Shown here: positions 13,480 through 25,560 of the stretch, one piece after another
Layout: every line of letters starts with the position of its first letter
Numbering within the stretch: the stretch's first letter is position 1
Assembly (NCBI GenBank): GCA_963693085.1
Contig: OY856411.1
Location: 1,347,091,550-1,347,155,549 of the forward strand
Source: Alisma plantago-aquatica
Lineage: Eukaryota > Streptophyta > Magnoliopsida > Alismatales > Alismataceae
Length of the DNA: 64,000 bases
Direction of reading: 5' to 3'
Position numbers and translations under genes: made by a program
Notes under the pieces: generated by a model
What the model was told of the DNA's origin: nothing
Database searches by the model: none
Seen by the model: the letters and a program-made list of their open reading frames with translations, nothing else

Positions 13480-16400
13480 CCATTCTCTTCTTATCTCTTC
13501 TAGGAATGTTAGAGGCATTTCCAATGAAGTTAATGGCATCTAGGAAGAGATTGGGAGATTCAAACGTGATGTTGTTATTCTTAATGAAACTAAACTTAGA
13601 AAGGATAGAGCTTCTTCTTTTATGAGTAAATATTTTCTTAACTTTAGATGGATTTCTAACCATTGTTCCCATTATTTAGGATGGGTTTTCATTCTTTGGA
13701 ATTCAGATGTTCGTGATGTTAATTTGACCAGTGAATCAGATCATCTTATTCATGCTAAGGTCACCTCTAGTGATTTATCTCTTTTTATGAATGTTGTATA
13801 TGGTCATAATCCTAATCATGATAGGATGTCTTTGGGAATCAATTGAATCCATTAATAGTTCTTATTTTGAACCGTGGTTTATTATGGGTGATTTTAATGC
13901 TGTCAGAAAGGAGAATGAAAATTTTGGTAGACAAACCCCTCCTAAGAAATCTATGGAGGATTTTAATGACCATGTCTTAAATTGTGGCCTGTTTGAGATG
14001 GATCTTTATGGGCCATTTTTTACTTGGAATAATCTTTAAGAAGGCTTGGATTATTGCACATCTAAGATTGATAAGATTCTTCATAATTTTGACTTTCTTT
14101 CTATTATATCTAAAGCTAGAGGTAATATTATTTCTAATCTTATTAGTGATCAAAACATTTTATCATTGAGACTTGGGGATCAACACATTGTTAAATCTCC
14201 TTTTAGATTTATAAAAGCTTGGTCTTTGCATGATGATTTTCTTGAGGTAGTCAAGGAGGTTTGGAATACTGATATCTCTGGGTTCAGCATGTATGAAGTT
14301 TATATAAAGTTCCATTTGCTGAGATCTAAGTTGAAAAAATGGAATAGGGAGAAAGTTGGTAATTTTTTTGATAATGCTCATATTCTGAATGTCGTTGCTT
14401 TGAATGCTTAAAAGGCTTCTGATTTGGATCCCCTTAATCCATTTTTGTGTGAGATTGCTTCTATGAAGAGGAAGTTGGCTAGGCAAGCATTCCTAGATGA
14501 AGAATCGTTTTTGAGACCAAAGTCTCATGTTCAGTGGCTCCGGGAGGGTGACTCAAATACCAAAATTTTTTATTCCTCTATGAAAACTAGGGGACATAGT
14601 AATCATATTAAGAACCTGATTATTGATGATAGTCTGAGTTATGATCTTGATTCTATTAGTAATCATGTCGCTGCTTTCTATTCTCATTTGTTCAATATCC
14701 AAGACCCTGGGGCTTCTTGGCCGCTTCCATGGAAAGGTTATGTTATTAATAATGAACAAAAAGCTTCATTGATTGTTGACGTTACCCAAAAGGAGATTGA
14801 TGATGTTATTTTGAGTCTCAAAGAAGATAAGGCACCTGGACCTGATGGATTTAATGGCTTCTTTCTTAAGAAAACTTGGCCAATTATCAGTAGTGATGTT
14901 AGTCAAGCAATTAATGATTTCTTTGTGAATGGTATAATGCTCAGAGAAGCTAATTGTACATCCATTTATTTGACTCCAAAAAGTGATGACACTTCTATTA
15001 TTAGTAATTGGCACCCTATTTCTCTTTGTAATGATTTGTATAAGGTCATCTCCAAAATTATGGAAAATTGTTTACAACCTTTGCTATCTTCTCTAATTGA
15101 TGTAAACTAGTGTGCCTTTGTCAAAGGAAGGATCATTAAAGATGATGTTATTATTAGTAATGAGATTGTGAGTGATTTTAATAGATCTAGTAACAAGATG
15201 TGCTTACAAGTTGACATCTCTAAAGCCTATGATTCAGTTAGTTGGAAGTATCTTTTCTCTATTATCTTCAAGATGGGTTTTCCAGTTAAATGGATTTATG
15301 GGATTGAAGAGATGTTTGTTTCTTATTCTTATCAAGTTCTCATTAGTGGTGAAACTTCTAATTCCTTCTATCCATATAATGGTATTTGTTAGGGTGATCC
15401 CATTGCACCCTATCTATTTGTTATTATGATGCGGGGTTTCTCAAAACTCGTTAATTTTTTTTCATAAGGGCAACCGTGTTCCTTTATCCACTTCTAAAGG
15501 TGTTCATGTTTCCCACATTATTTTTCTTGATGACCTTATGGTCTTTGATAAAGTAGATGTATCTAATTCTACATATATCAGGAATATCCTAGAGGACTTT
15601 GGTAAAAATATCTAGTATTCATGTTAATGCTTCAAAGAGTTCTATTTTGTTTAGCAAATTCTCTTATAGGAGGTCAATCTGTGAATCTTTGGGCATGAAT
15701 ATTTGTTCCCTTCCTTCTAAGTACCTTGGGATTCCACTTTTTATAGGGAAGCTTTCTAAACACTATTGTCCTGGTCTTTTAGATAAAGTGAAGAGAAGAC
15801 TTGAGAGATAGAAATATAAGCTTTTATCGATGGCTATTAGACTTGAACTCATCAAGTCTACTCTCTCTAGTCTTCACTTGTCTACTCTCTCTAGTCTTCA
15901 CTTGTATTGGTTGTTTTCATTTCCTATTCCCTACTATGTTTTGGATGAGATTGACAAAACTTGTAGGGATTTCTTATGGGGTTCGTATGATTCTAAGAAT
16001 AACTTTCATCTTGTTAAATGGGAGTCAGTTTCACATCCCAAGAAAGAGGGTGGTTTAGCCATCAGAAGGAGTAGGGATGTTGCTCTTACTTGTTTGATCA
16101 TTAATGCATGGCATATTTCCAAGATGAAAGACTCTCTATGGGTTAAGTGGATAAGTGAAAAATACTTGAGGAAGTCTTCTTTTTGGCCCATTAAAGTTTC
16201 TAATAAATTTTCATGGCTATTCAATAGTCTCCTCAAAGTCAGATCTTCTGTGATTCCTCTCACCGAGTTCTAGATTTGCAATGGTTCCTTGTTCAAGTTG
16301 TGGCCTAATCCCTTGATTAAAGGGAAATGTCTTTTGGATTTTGTCGATGATTCATATTTTACTAAATCTGGTTTGTGTCGTGATTCCATCTTGAGTTGTA

Positions 16401-16757
16401 TCATTCATAATGGTTCTTGGCTTCCCAACAAATTGAGGAATTTGAAATACCTATTCAACTTTTTGGAATCCTTGAACTTGTCCTTTTTCAAATATGATGT
16501 TATTCTTTTTTAAAGGAAAGGAGAATGTTGGACTTAAATATGTTTGGAATGAATTCTGGCATAAGGGTCTTGTTCATGATCCTTTTGATTGGCTATGGAG
16601 CTGCAAGGGACCTAAGAGAGTAATTTTAAATTCTTGGAAGGTGGCTCAAGACAAATTGCCTACATTTGATCATGCCAGGAGGTGTGGCATTCAACTTGAT
16701 TCTACTTGTTTTTTGTGCAATAATTTATATGAATGCACGTCTCATATTTTATATTGA
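13480..16757 (+). pseudogene. LINE B ORF2 (endonuclease, RT, zf-RVT), broken
   Basis: The endonuclease starts at RNVRGI (about 13498), with DVVILNETK near 13570 and GDFNAV at about 13890. The RT has HVQWLREGDSNTKIFYSS near 14540, DKAPGPDGFNGFFLKK near 14830, NWHPISLCNDLYKVISK near 15010, DISKAYDSVSW near 15220, GDPIAPYLFVI near 15395 and the active-site box FLDD at 15523-15534. zf-RVT covers 16540-16757 with CFLCNN...CTSHIL. In-frame stops occur at the codons after 14036, 14408, 15106, 15389 and 15810, among others, and there are frameshifts. The double Asp of the active site survives, with Ala replaced by Leu. It is the best preserved ORF2 here; the longest open stretch is 228 codons. Confidence 0.88.
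15857..15904 (+). repeat. 24-bp tandem duplication in LINE B ORF2
   Basis: TCTACTCTCTCTAGTCTTCACTTG occurs twice in a row and encodes a repeated STLSSLHL in frame. The length is a multiple of three, so it does not shift the frame. Confidence 0.95.
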
Positions 16758-17448
16758 TTGCTCTTTTACCTCTAAAGTTTGGAGAATTTCTGGTTTAAAG
16801 TCTAGTTTTAAGGGACCTTGTAGTTGATCTAAAGTTTCTTCAATTAGGGTTGTTAATTTGAAATTTGCTTGTTTACTGACTTTTTACTACTATAGGTGAG
16901 AGAGAAATTTCAAAGTTTATGGATCATCTCCCAAAACCCCAGAAGTTATATGGCAGTCTATAAAGGCTGATCTTGAAGCATTTTATCCTGTTTCTAACCT
17001 CAGTGGTTGGCATTTGTTCCTAGCTTCTTCTGGTGATCTGCTTCGAGTACGTTTTGATCAATGTAGTCAATTCTTGTTTTTCTATCATGAGGTATCTGAG
17101 ATGATGTTTTCTAGATTCTAGTATGCCTCTTTAGCTATGGTGTTGTTCTTCTTGATCATGGGATGTTAAAGCTTTTTCTTTATTGCTTCTTTTGCTTTCT
17201 GATTCACATGATGCTATCTATGAGATGCCAAAAGATGGGCATGCTTCTTTCTAATGATGTGAGACTCCCGACATGGGTGGTCTTGTCTCTTTTCATGTCT
17301 TTCCCTTTATAGAAAATCTTGTTGTATAGATACATATTGTATAGTCTCCTTTTCTTTTCTTTCATTTATCTTCATGAGAAGTGTACACATTATATATACC
17401 ACCTTTTGAAAAAAATGAAAAACATGAGCTTTCCTGACCAAAAAAAAA

Positions 17449-18215
17449 CCTCCACTACCATCCTCACAAACTTCCCTATGTGCCTCATTTTTTGTCGACT
17501 CAAATTGTTTTACCAATTGAATTTTTGATTCTTTCAAGAAGATTGTTTGATAGAGGCGGATGGAAAAATCTGGAATCCTTTCCCATGCCACCAGTTTTTG
17601 AGGAATCTGGTTAGAAGGATGAAACTCAAGGTACCAAGATTGACCCGACAAGTGATTGCCAAAGATTGTCCAGGGACCACCGGTCATGACTTTGATGAAG
17701 TTTGTTTCATTAGCAATCAGGATTATGTAGGAACCATATTTAAGATCAGTGACCCTGAACTGAGTAGAGAGACCCCATGGAATTTGTATCATTTTCACCA
17801 GAGCATGGTAACTGAGATTCAAGCCTAGCACTTCAATGACCACTACATACTTCCATAGTTTGATGACTAGTGTGAGGGTCGTTGGGTTGACGATGAAGGT
17901 AGGTAGAACACCCTTCTTATCGATCACTATGTCCTTAGATCTGAGAGTATCAGGTGGAATTAGGTTGGGGAGATTCAACCATAGTTTACAGGTGGCCACT
18001 TCCTTGAAGGAAGGTGTTGGGGAGGGTGGTCTGCCATCAAAAAGCATCTCCATGTTCCAGTCTTGTTGGTTGGATTGTCCTCATGCACTTGAGGATGATT
18101 CTCCATGGAGGCATTGACATTATCTTCTTAATGAGGCCGATCTAGTCACCCTTGACCCCGTCCTTCTTTCCCCCTCGGCCGCCACCTCTTCCAAACCATA
18201 GTGGCACCGACGTTC
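17449..18215 (-). pseudogene. LINE A ORF1, N-terminal part with DUF4283-like domain
   Basis: The minus strand opens at 18053 and reads through a DUF4283-like domain. Recognisable parts are VIEVLGLNLSYHALVKMI, VMTGGPWTIFGNHLSGQSW and LVAWERIPDFSIRLYQ, the usual order ending in WxRxPxxxxxxY. Near 17490 the frame shifts by one base into GKFVRMVVEV, the standard end of the domain, and is then cut by the LINE B insertion at 17448/17449. Upstream of 18053 a G/R-rich stretch (GGRGG-like) may be the true N-terminus. DUF4283 is characteristic of plant L1 ORF1; its role is presumed RNA binding. Confidence 0.85.
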
Positions 18216-18220
18216 ATGTT

Positions 18221-18900
18221 GTATGTATTTTATTTAGGGAATGAGGAAAAGGTGTTTGTCTTGGAAGAATGATTCCCATGGGATCCAAAGCAAGGTGAAG
18301 GTAAATGAATCCCTTTATGGGTTGTCCCAATAATTTCTAAGAGTGGGACTACACAAATCCTGCCTAAAATTTAGTTGCAAAACCTTTTCTTTTGTTTCCA
18401 TGGTAGGTAGAACAACTATTTGAGCCTAAGAAAACAAACCTTTGGATTTTTTCAATAAGAGAGGACACTTGAATTTTTTACAAGAGAAAATAAAAACTTG
18501 GATATTGCTTCCTGGACAATAGTCTGACTGTCATTGACAAGCTCCAAGAATGGTTAGAAAAAGTGCACATAATGCACTTTTTGTGCCAAACAGTCAAACA
18601 ACTCACACTGACTTCCGTAAAGTTCTCCTTGACCACTTTGGATGTTCTTGAATATTTGGAAAGACTATAAAAAAAAATCATATAATTCAAATATCAATGA
18701 TAAAATAATAAGGGGAAGATAATGAAAACATAAAAATGACTCCTTTATACAACTAAATCCCAACAAATGTCGAACAAAGATTAGTGATAGTTGTACCATG
18801 TAATTATATAAACCATTGACCATTCCAAAGGAAGTTTGAATCTCTTAGATCTAAACCTTGACCTAATAAATTACACTGAACAAATGAGTGGGACCCTCCA
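18221..18900. other. Unassigned spacer between LINE A and the old LTR element
   Basis: No feature is recognised. It may include the 5' UTR of LINE A. The 70-codon minus frame at 18478-18690 has no recognisable motif. Confidence 0.4.
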
Positions 18901-19410
18901 TGTAACATCCTCCATATTCTAGAATTTCGGATCCAATACAGTGATATAATGTGAAGATGAAAGTAGAATAATAAAGAGAATATGATGACCTTGGTTGATG
19001 AATGTAAGTCCTATACATAGTGTAGGTCTTTTAATTGAAGTACATGATGCAATATTAAGAAAACATATTAATGTGAGGCTTCATTTGATATCTTATGATG
19101 AGGAAAGCTTAAATTTTGTAATTATGAATATAATAAGTCTTAGGGACCCTTTGGAGTGCCAAAGCATGAGCCATGTGCCCTGGAACCAATACAAGATAAA
19201 TTGTCCAATTAGGGTTTATATATGGGTCCTTGGAATACAAAATAGGAATTTGTATCTCTAGTTGATTATAAATACCAAAGATAATTCTAGTTGATGGATA
19301 ATAGTAATATTAGATAATGGGGGGAATTCTAGATAATTCTTAGTTATTTAATGATCTAGGTAATTAATTTAATAGCTAACTAGAAATTACTTGAAAGACA
19401 AGATTTGAGG

Positions 19411-19548
19411 GTTTTTGGATTAGTTTAGATCTAATCTTGTGCCTTAGAGAGGATGAGAACCATATGATAAAAATCCCAAGTTTTTGGATTAGTTTAGATC
19501 CAATCATGTGCCTCAATGAGGATGAGAACCATATGAGAATAATCCCAA
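19411..19548 (+). repeat. 69-bp tandem duplication in the old LTR
   Basis: Two units, 19411-19479 and 19480-19548, both begin GTTTTTGGATTAGTTTAGAT and carry GAGGATGAGAACCATATGA. They differ at several positions, so the duplication is not recent. Confidence 0.9.
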
Positions 19549-19941
19549 AATGTGGGTTTAGAAGGGTCTAGATAACAACCTAGGTAATTAATTATATAAG
19601 AGGGTGTTTTATCTAAACAAAAAGAAAAGAAAAAACCTGAATAAGGGATTCTAGCCGAACCTGGACTCCTAAATCTAATTAGATCCACAGTCAAGGTGCT
19701 AATCTCCCTAACATATCCTCTATGCCATCTCTCATAAAATAGGAGACCTTGACTCCCTGGACTCCTCTCCCTCACTTTAATCCTCATCCTCGACAGGGAC
19801 CCCCATCATCTTCGGGAGAGTACAATGTACCCAACGAACCTTCTAATTGCTACTATTGTGGAGTATTAGTATATTGCCCAATCCCATGATAATCTAGGAG
19901 ACTAGGGCTATGTGGGAACCTCTAATAATCCACCCCTCATG

Positions 19942-19950
19942 CCTATATAA
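19942..19950 (+). promoter_or_regulatory. LTR TATA box
   Basis: CCTATATAA lies about 1.04 kb into the LTR. The equivalent box in the related LTRs is about 0.97-0.99 kb from the start (40190, 47954), so position and sequence agree. Confidence 0.6.
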
Positions 19951-21967
19951 GGTATCAGGGAGTTTGGTTGTAACCCTCAAAGCATGTATTCCCTATTAAC
20001 ATCTCATGGATAAGCATGTGGAACCATGACCTTATCTGTCATCATATCTAGAAAAGATGACTTTAACCCAGTGGTTTGAAGCACCTCCAACCAATTCATT
20101 GGCTTTGAATATTTGTTATAACTACCACAAGAATCTTACAATCACCAACATTGCTCAAGCAAGCCCGAGTGGTATTCTTCACAAGATGGACCCTGCTCCC
20201 TAAAGAAGCTCGTCAAAATCCATATCCCAAACCATCTCGACACATCACAAGTGTTGGGTAGAACTCATTGGCACCCAGACAACATCCAAGGACCTTAATT
20301 TAATCAACATTGAAGATAATTTCCTTGTCCTCAACTCTTGGCATGCATGTGCAAAATCTAACCTTGGAACCTCCACATCTAGCCGCTCTACCATAAGACA
20401 AATAGCCTGTTGGAATCAAGGAGTACTTATAGACTTGACCTAGTCATTGACTATTGCTACCAAGTGTAGCATCCTAGAATCCACTAGGAAGTTGATTCAT
20501 GGGCATGCTTTTGGTGTGCGTGAGCCATCAAGAACAATCTCCAAGATTAGTATACCCACAGACATGTATGTGCGTGATACATCAATTCATGTCACATGGG
20601 CATTAATGTCTTTTATCCCTTTCCTTGAGCCCAGCGTCCTGGAAGTGCTGATTTTATGTGGCCTCATCCCATTAGACAACCTCGGACATGTGGCTAAATG
20701 TGGATAATATAATAATTTCCTACATGGCATAATATGGTTGGCCAAACAATACTAAACTTGTGTCAAATGTAGAAAAGAAATAGTAACTTTGATGATAGTG
20801 ATATTATATATCATTTTTCTCAATTAAAATGTGTAGAATATGAATAAAATGGTTTAGTGCCTAAACTATGATTGTAGTTAAAAAATCATAGGTACCATTT
20901 GAATAGAAGGTAAATGATATTTACTAACCCTAGATTCATTAATAACTTGATGGATCTGTAGATTACATTTATGTGGTGATAGTAATTGATATTGACCAAT
21001 AATAATGATATCTAAGATTATGATGATGATTATGATGTATACTAGGGTTTCTATATCAGATGAACAATATACATGCGAATTAGGGTTTCAAGACCTGACC
21101 TATTGTCAACCCTGAACCTAGGGAATCCTAAACCCTAGACTCAATATTGATTAGTATCATATGAATACATGGTGACAGTTATTAATTATGTGTACTTTCA
21201 AATCATGATGATTGCTTGGATCTTCATATTCTTGATTTGGTTGGACTATATACTTAAAGTATAACTACATGTGTTCTTCATTAAATAGGTACATGGTTAT
21301 TTATTAATACCAACATAAATCCATTGATGAAGGTTTGTTGGGTGACTTCCAATTTATGAAGTAATGAGCTGCCTGATAAACTATTTTGATGTTTATTTAA
21401 TTCTAGTTCATTATAATGCCAATGTGAGTATCATGTAAATGAAATTATGATATTCTGAACCTAGGGTTAGACCTAACAAGGGGTAATTCACACAAGTCCA
21501 TTCATGGACGTAAAAGTGTTTACACCCAAGGTGGAACAACATGGATGAGTTAAATTATCTAAAAGAAAATGCAAGTTTATATGTGCAACTACTTGAATGA
21601 TGGTTATATATGTAGATGTGTATTGTATGGAGCCACACACATAATATAGCTATATATTGATCTGTGCTTTGTTTGTTGGCATTTGAGGTAGTTGGCTTAC
21701 ATTAAGATATGATGACTTGGAGATTCAGATGAATAGTTCATAAATTAATCTCACAAGGAGGATTAGGTAGATAGTAATATTTCTCCATGTAGTACTTACA
21801 ACGTTGATGTATAATTGTTTGAGAAGGAATATTACACCTTTTGTATCATTTAAAATTATGAATGAAATTTTTTGTTTTCCTTAATCAGAATCCTAAAAAA
21901 TGAGATTATGACCTTTGTACCTATGATCTGCCTTCAATTATGGGTAACTAGGGGAGGGAGTCATAAT

Positions 21968-21979
21968 TGGTATTAGAGC
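21968..21979 (+). promoter_or_regulatory. Primer-binding site (tRNA-iMet type), one base changed
   Basis: TGGTATTAGAGC follows the LTR. The plant initiator-Met tRNA site is TGGTATCAGAGC, so there is a single C to T change. Confidence 0.8.
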
Positions 21980-22322
21980 CCATACTTACAAAAAACTTAT
22001 AAAAATAAATATTTTCAAATCTTCCAAAGGTAGTGTTGTCCAGATAGATTACAACCTAAGGGCTAGAATTTTTTTCCTCCACACCACTTGTTGGTAAATG
22101 AGGATTCTCGAACCCTTTGAATCCTAGTTGACCAAAGTCTAAGATCTTTCCCCAAAGTAAAATACCTCTTGGTCTTCTCATCTTAAGTTTCATCCTCTTC
22201 TATCTATTTTCTTTTTGAACCTTAGAACTCACTTCTCTCCTCATCTTGAGTTAGGCTTCCAGAAAGAAGAAGGATTAAGGCATCCTCCGTCAATTAAAAT
22301 ACATATAATATTAACTATAGAA

Positions 22323-22364
22323 ATATATATATATATATATATATATTTGTGTGTGTGTGTGTTG
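22323..22364. repeat. (AT)n-(GT)n compound microsatellite
   Basis: About twelve TA units followed by about eight GT units within the old LTR element's interior. Confidence 0.95.
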
Positions 22365-23579
22365 AATATGTGACATATAATTTAGTTCTATTTAGTGATC
22401 TTAAACCCTAGAAAGACTTATGGATGGGTTGGCTATCCCATCGACCCATGAAGGACTTGGGTTAGGATAACCCAGTTGGTTATGTACACCTAAGTGTGTT
22501 AAAGGAGAAATAAAACCCTATGATAGAGATTAACCCTTAAGCCTAATCAAAAACCCTAATTTTGGGTATACATAAAGGATAAATGAAAAACGATACCCTT
22601 CCCAAGAAAATCCTAAGTAGGGGTAAAGGAAAGTGAAAATACAAATGAATTTGAAAACTTTAGTTGCATACCATGTATTAGATACCATTAGTTTCCCCAT
22701 GCATACAAATACATAGAGTACTATCACATGCATGAATGGTACAAATAAAGGGTTTTGAATATGTGTATAAATGTCAAAACACATTAGTCACATAAGAAAA
22801 ATATAAGACCCTCAAGTCACCTTTAAAGGTTAGTGTCCAAACCTGGGGTGGGTCAACCCAAGAATAGGACAAGACCTATAGAGGAGGGATATTTCTAAAC
22901 TTGATGGGTTCAAGTTGTTCCTAGAAAGCCTAATCTCCAGTTGAAAGCCAAGAAGGAACCCTAGGTTAGATCCCTCCATAGAGGATGAGTTGACTCACCT
23001 TATTTTAATTTTTGAGGTAACCTTGGACATCCCTAAAAAGATCTACACTTATAGAATTTTGGTATGATGGGATTCTATGGGTATAAGTCATGAAGGTCCT
23101 TACCCATACCTAGTCATAATAAGTTGTCCACAATAACTGAAAAATAGTTACCACATATTTAAATGTGTAAACCATAGTGAGATAAATCCTAGGATAAAAG
23201 TATAACATCAATCAAAGTACATTGTTAAATATGCAATGTTGATGCATCTATGTATGTAGGCCCTCTTTCATCCAAGTTTTAATAATAAATGTGTGTCTTT
23301 AGATCAATGCCCAAGATGCATAGATATAGAGGTACCAAAACATTGGTTAGATAAATCCCAAGTAAATGAAAGTTAATCATACATGGAAATAAATTCTATG
23401 AAAACCATCTAAGTTATGGACTCTCCTTGGACAAAATGAGTCATAGGACATAGATGTATATTGATATTGGAGACCCTTATCTTGAGATAAGGTTTAACCA
23501 ATGAGAGAGATAAAATAAAGTTGTAATGTTTTGTAAACCCTTGGTAGGGTAGAGGGGGTCAAGTAGCGAATCTTAAAGG

Positions 23580-23786
23580 TAGATAAGACCCAAGGGGTCA
23601 GGAGGTGATCATGCCCTAAGTACATAAGACTCATGAGGTCAGGAAAAATCCATCCATGTGCACAACAGGACCATGATTTTAGGAGAATGGCCACATCCAT
23701 AAGTACATGAGGCTTGAGGGGTTAAAAAGAAAGACACTCCATAACTATATGAGACCCTTGAGGTGAAGAGGAGATCACATCAAAGG
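23580..23786. repeat. Degenerate 41-bp tandem repeat, five units
   Basis: Units start near 23580, 23621, 23662, 23704 and 23746. Each except the third carries a form of TACATRAGRCYCATGAGGTCAGGA followed by an A/G-rich and then a CATCC-like stretch. The third is the most diverged. It lies inside the interior of the old LTR element, where no coding domain is seen. Confidence 0.65.
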
Positions 23787-24789
23787 TACCTACATCCCTA
23801 CATATTTTAAGGGAATGTCTAAGGCTAATCATGCCTGATATCTAAATATAAGGAATATAATAATTTATGTAATAATGATTCAAATAGAACCATAAGGGGA
23901 GTTGTACATAAACTCAAGAGTGTTAAGAAAAATCAATTTCCCCTGGGGTAAATGAAATGTAAGGAAACTCCTGGAGTTAAAATGTATGGTTTGGAGTAAA
24001 TTTAAAGGATGACTCAACTTAAAAATCTGAATTAGAAGATAATGTGCGGATGTACCATCTCTTCATATGAAGCAAGATGATTTCTACATTTGGACTGTAG
24101 CCAAATATTGACTTCATCTTGATATGGATGTCAGAGAATGGGTATCCACATGTAGTACATATAGTTGACATGTGAATATGAATGCCATAAGTTAAAAATA
24201 AATGACATGATCTAGGATATGTTACATACCCATCTCATGAATATAGTTGTATCATGATTAGTAGGTTTGATACCTAAGTGAAAATATGTAAATGCAACCA
24301 CCAAGTGGTATAGTCATGCAATGACTAAGGATGTGGAACTACCCTTGAAATAAAATATATGTTCCAAACATAGATAATTTTCCCCTCTACGAAAGCATTG
24401 ATGATTACCTAGTTGAAACATATGCAAGGGATGTTACTAGCCATGGTCAGGATGGTCGTGGATGCATGGAAGGAGATGACTATTCTGATGAATATGATAT
24501 GGGTAATGGTGGACTGATGATGGTGGTATGGGGGATGAAGTCACTACTGATTTTGTGCAAAATGTCATGGATATTGGAAGAGAAGTTATAGACATTCTCC
24601 CAACAAATTTTCCTTAAAATACAATGGAATCACTTGGGGAGGATACTGCGGTCTCTCCGCTTCATAATCTTGGTCTTCATTTTCAATGTTGGGGATGAGA
24701 GACCAACAAACAATTTCTTCATAAGATTCTCAGGATGGCATTTCATTGGAATGGTTCATAGATGCCTAATTCCATAGAGTCCATGATCA

Positions 24790-25560
24790 ATCTGCCTCAT
24801 CTTCTGAAATGATGTTGATAGTTATGTGGTTTCCAAAGTTATACAAATATGCAACTATCTCTAGTTTAACCCAAGATATCTACTCTTTTCTGGATGAAGT
24901 TAGAACTGAAGTAGTTAATCCAGAAGATGTTTTGTTCTTTGGTGATAATGGTTTCATTGATGTTTACATTGAGCCTAAAGCCTACTCCATTCTACATAAA
25001 CCATGTCAGATGACAGTTTTTGTTAAACTTCTTGGGAAAATCATTGGGTATCTCACACTTCATAACATGATCAAACTTCTATGGAAACCTATTGCAAGAT
25101 AGCAGATGTACAAACTGAATATGAACTATTATGCAGTTCAATTAGAATGTCAGGAAGATTACTTATCTAAACTAATTATAAGTGCATGGGAAATCTTGGT
25201 TGTCCTCTAATTGTTACAAGGTGGACAAACAATTTTGTCCCATCCAACGATCTTCCTCTGATGGTGGTTACTTGGACAAGAATTATTGATCTTCCCCTAC
25301 ATATGTATAATTCAGTTATCTTTAATCAAATAGGTCAAGTTTTGGGCAAATTGATACATGAGTAGATGAGCATAATGCCAGTTGTACAAGAAGTAGGTTT
25401 TCTTGTATGTCCATTGAAGTTGACATAATTGAACTGATGAAGCCATCTATGATCATCAATGGAATGATATACAAGGTTGACTACAAATCCATTCTTGTTA
25501 TATGTTCTATGTGTAGACTTATGGGACATGTATACATAATGTCCGACTATAACTGAAGAC
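24790..25560 (+). pseudogene. LINE C ORF1 remnant (DUF4283-like plus damaged CCHC)
   Basis: MTVFVKLLGKIIGYLTLHNM followed by IKLLWKPIA at about 25000-25095 is the start of the DUF4283 fold. Further pieces include YYAVQLECQEDYL, a MVVTW.R..DLPLHMYN-like stretch near 25260-25310, and SRFSCMSIEVDI followed by MIINGMIYKVDYKSI up to 25500. The knuckle at 25502-25543 reads CSMCRLMGHVYIMS, so the last Cys is Ser. Several stops and frameshifts occur. The presumed RNA-binding role would be lost. Confidence 0.78.

Larger units (their letters stand above)
13040..17448 (+). mobile_element. LINE B: L1-type retrotransposon inserted into LINE A ORF1
   Basis: Plus-strand L1 with a possible ORF1 tail (13040-13430), endonuclease, RT and zf-RVT, ending in nine A residues at 17440-17448. 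Immediately after the A-tail, LINE A ORF1 resumes on the other strand. No RNase H domain is seen after the zf-RVT, unlike LINEs A and C. The 5' boundary is uncertain by some tens of bases. I looked for a target-site duplication of the sequence after the A-tail (CCTCCACTACC) near 13040 and found none. The element is probably 5'-truncated. Confidence 0.85.
8160..18220 (-). mobile_element. LINE A: plant L1-type retrotransposon, broken, with LINE B nested in it
   Basis: Read on the minus strand from right to left, this shows the full plant L1 order: ORF1 with a DUF4283-like domain (18053-17449), interruption by plus-strand LINE B, ORF1 CCHC knuckle (12987-12946), endonuclease (about 12180-11980), reverse transcriptase (about 11100-10190), zf-RVT knuckle (about 9060-8985) and RNase H (8786-8322). 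A T-rich stretch at 8165-8179, purine-rich on the minus strand, may be the poly(A) end. The 5' end near 18220 is set only by where a GGRG-like coding stretch fades. Many stops and frameshifts show it is inactive. Confidence 0.85.
18901..21967 (+). repeat. 5' LTR of the old element, about 3.07 kb
   Basis: Left end TGTAACATCC; right end immediately before TGGTATTAGAGC. The length matches the 3.0-3.3 kb LTRs of the complete element further right, and several short blocks near the 3' end are shared in the same order. The closing CA is changed to TA, so the exact end is uncertain by a few bases. Confidence 0.75.
18901..24370 (+). mobile_element. Old Ty3/gypsy-type LTR retrotransposon: 5' LTR and part of the interior
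   Basis: The LTR starts TGTAACATCCTCC and ends near AGTCATA, followed directly by a primer-binding site. The LTR and interior are diverged relatives of the complete element at 39220-50000. Shared landmarks include a CCTATATAA box, GTTTGTTGGCATTT versus GTTTGTCGGCGTTT, CAAGGAGGATTAG, a CCTCCACACC stretch after the primer site, and a TACCATCTCT...TTTGGACTG.AGCCAAAT block (24052-24112 versus 45049-45110). No 3' LTR is found, because LINE C begins at about 24380. No pol domain is visible. Confidence 0.75.

Noticed and set aside
14424..15110. A functional reverse transcriptase gene (228-codon frame)
   Set aside because: It is flanked by in-frame stops, and the rest of ORF2 is broken by frameshifts.
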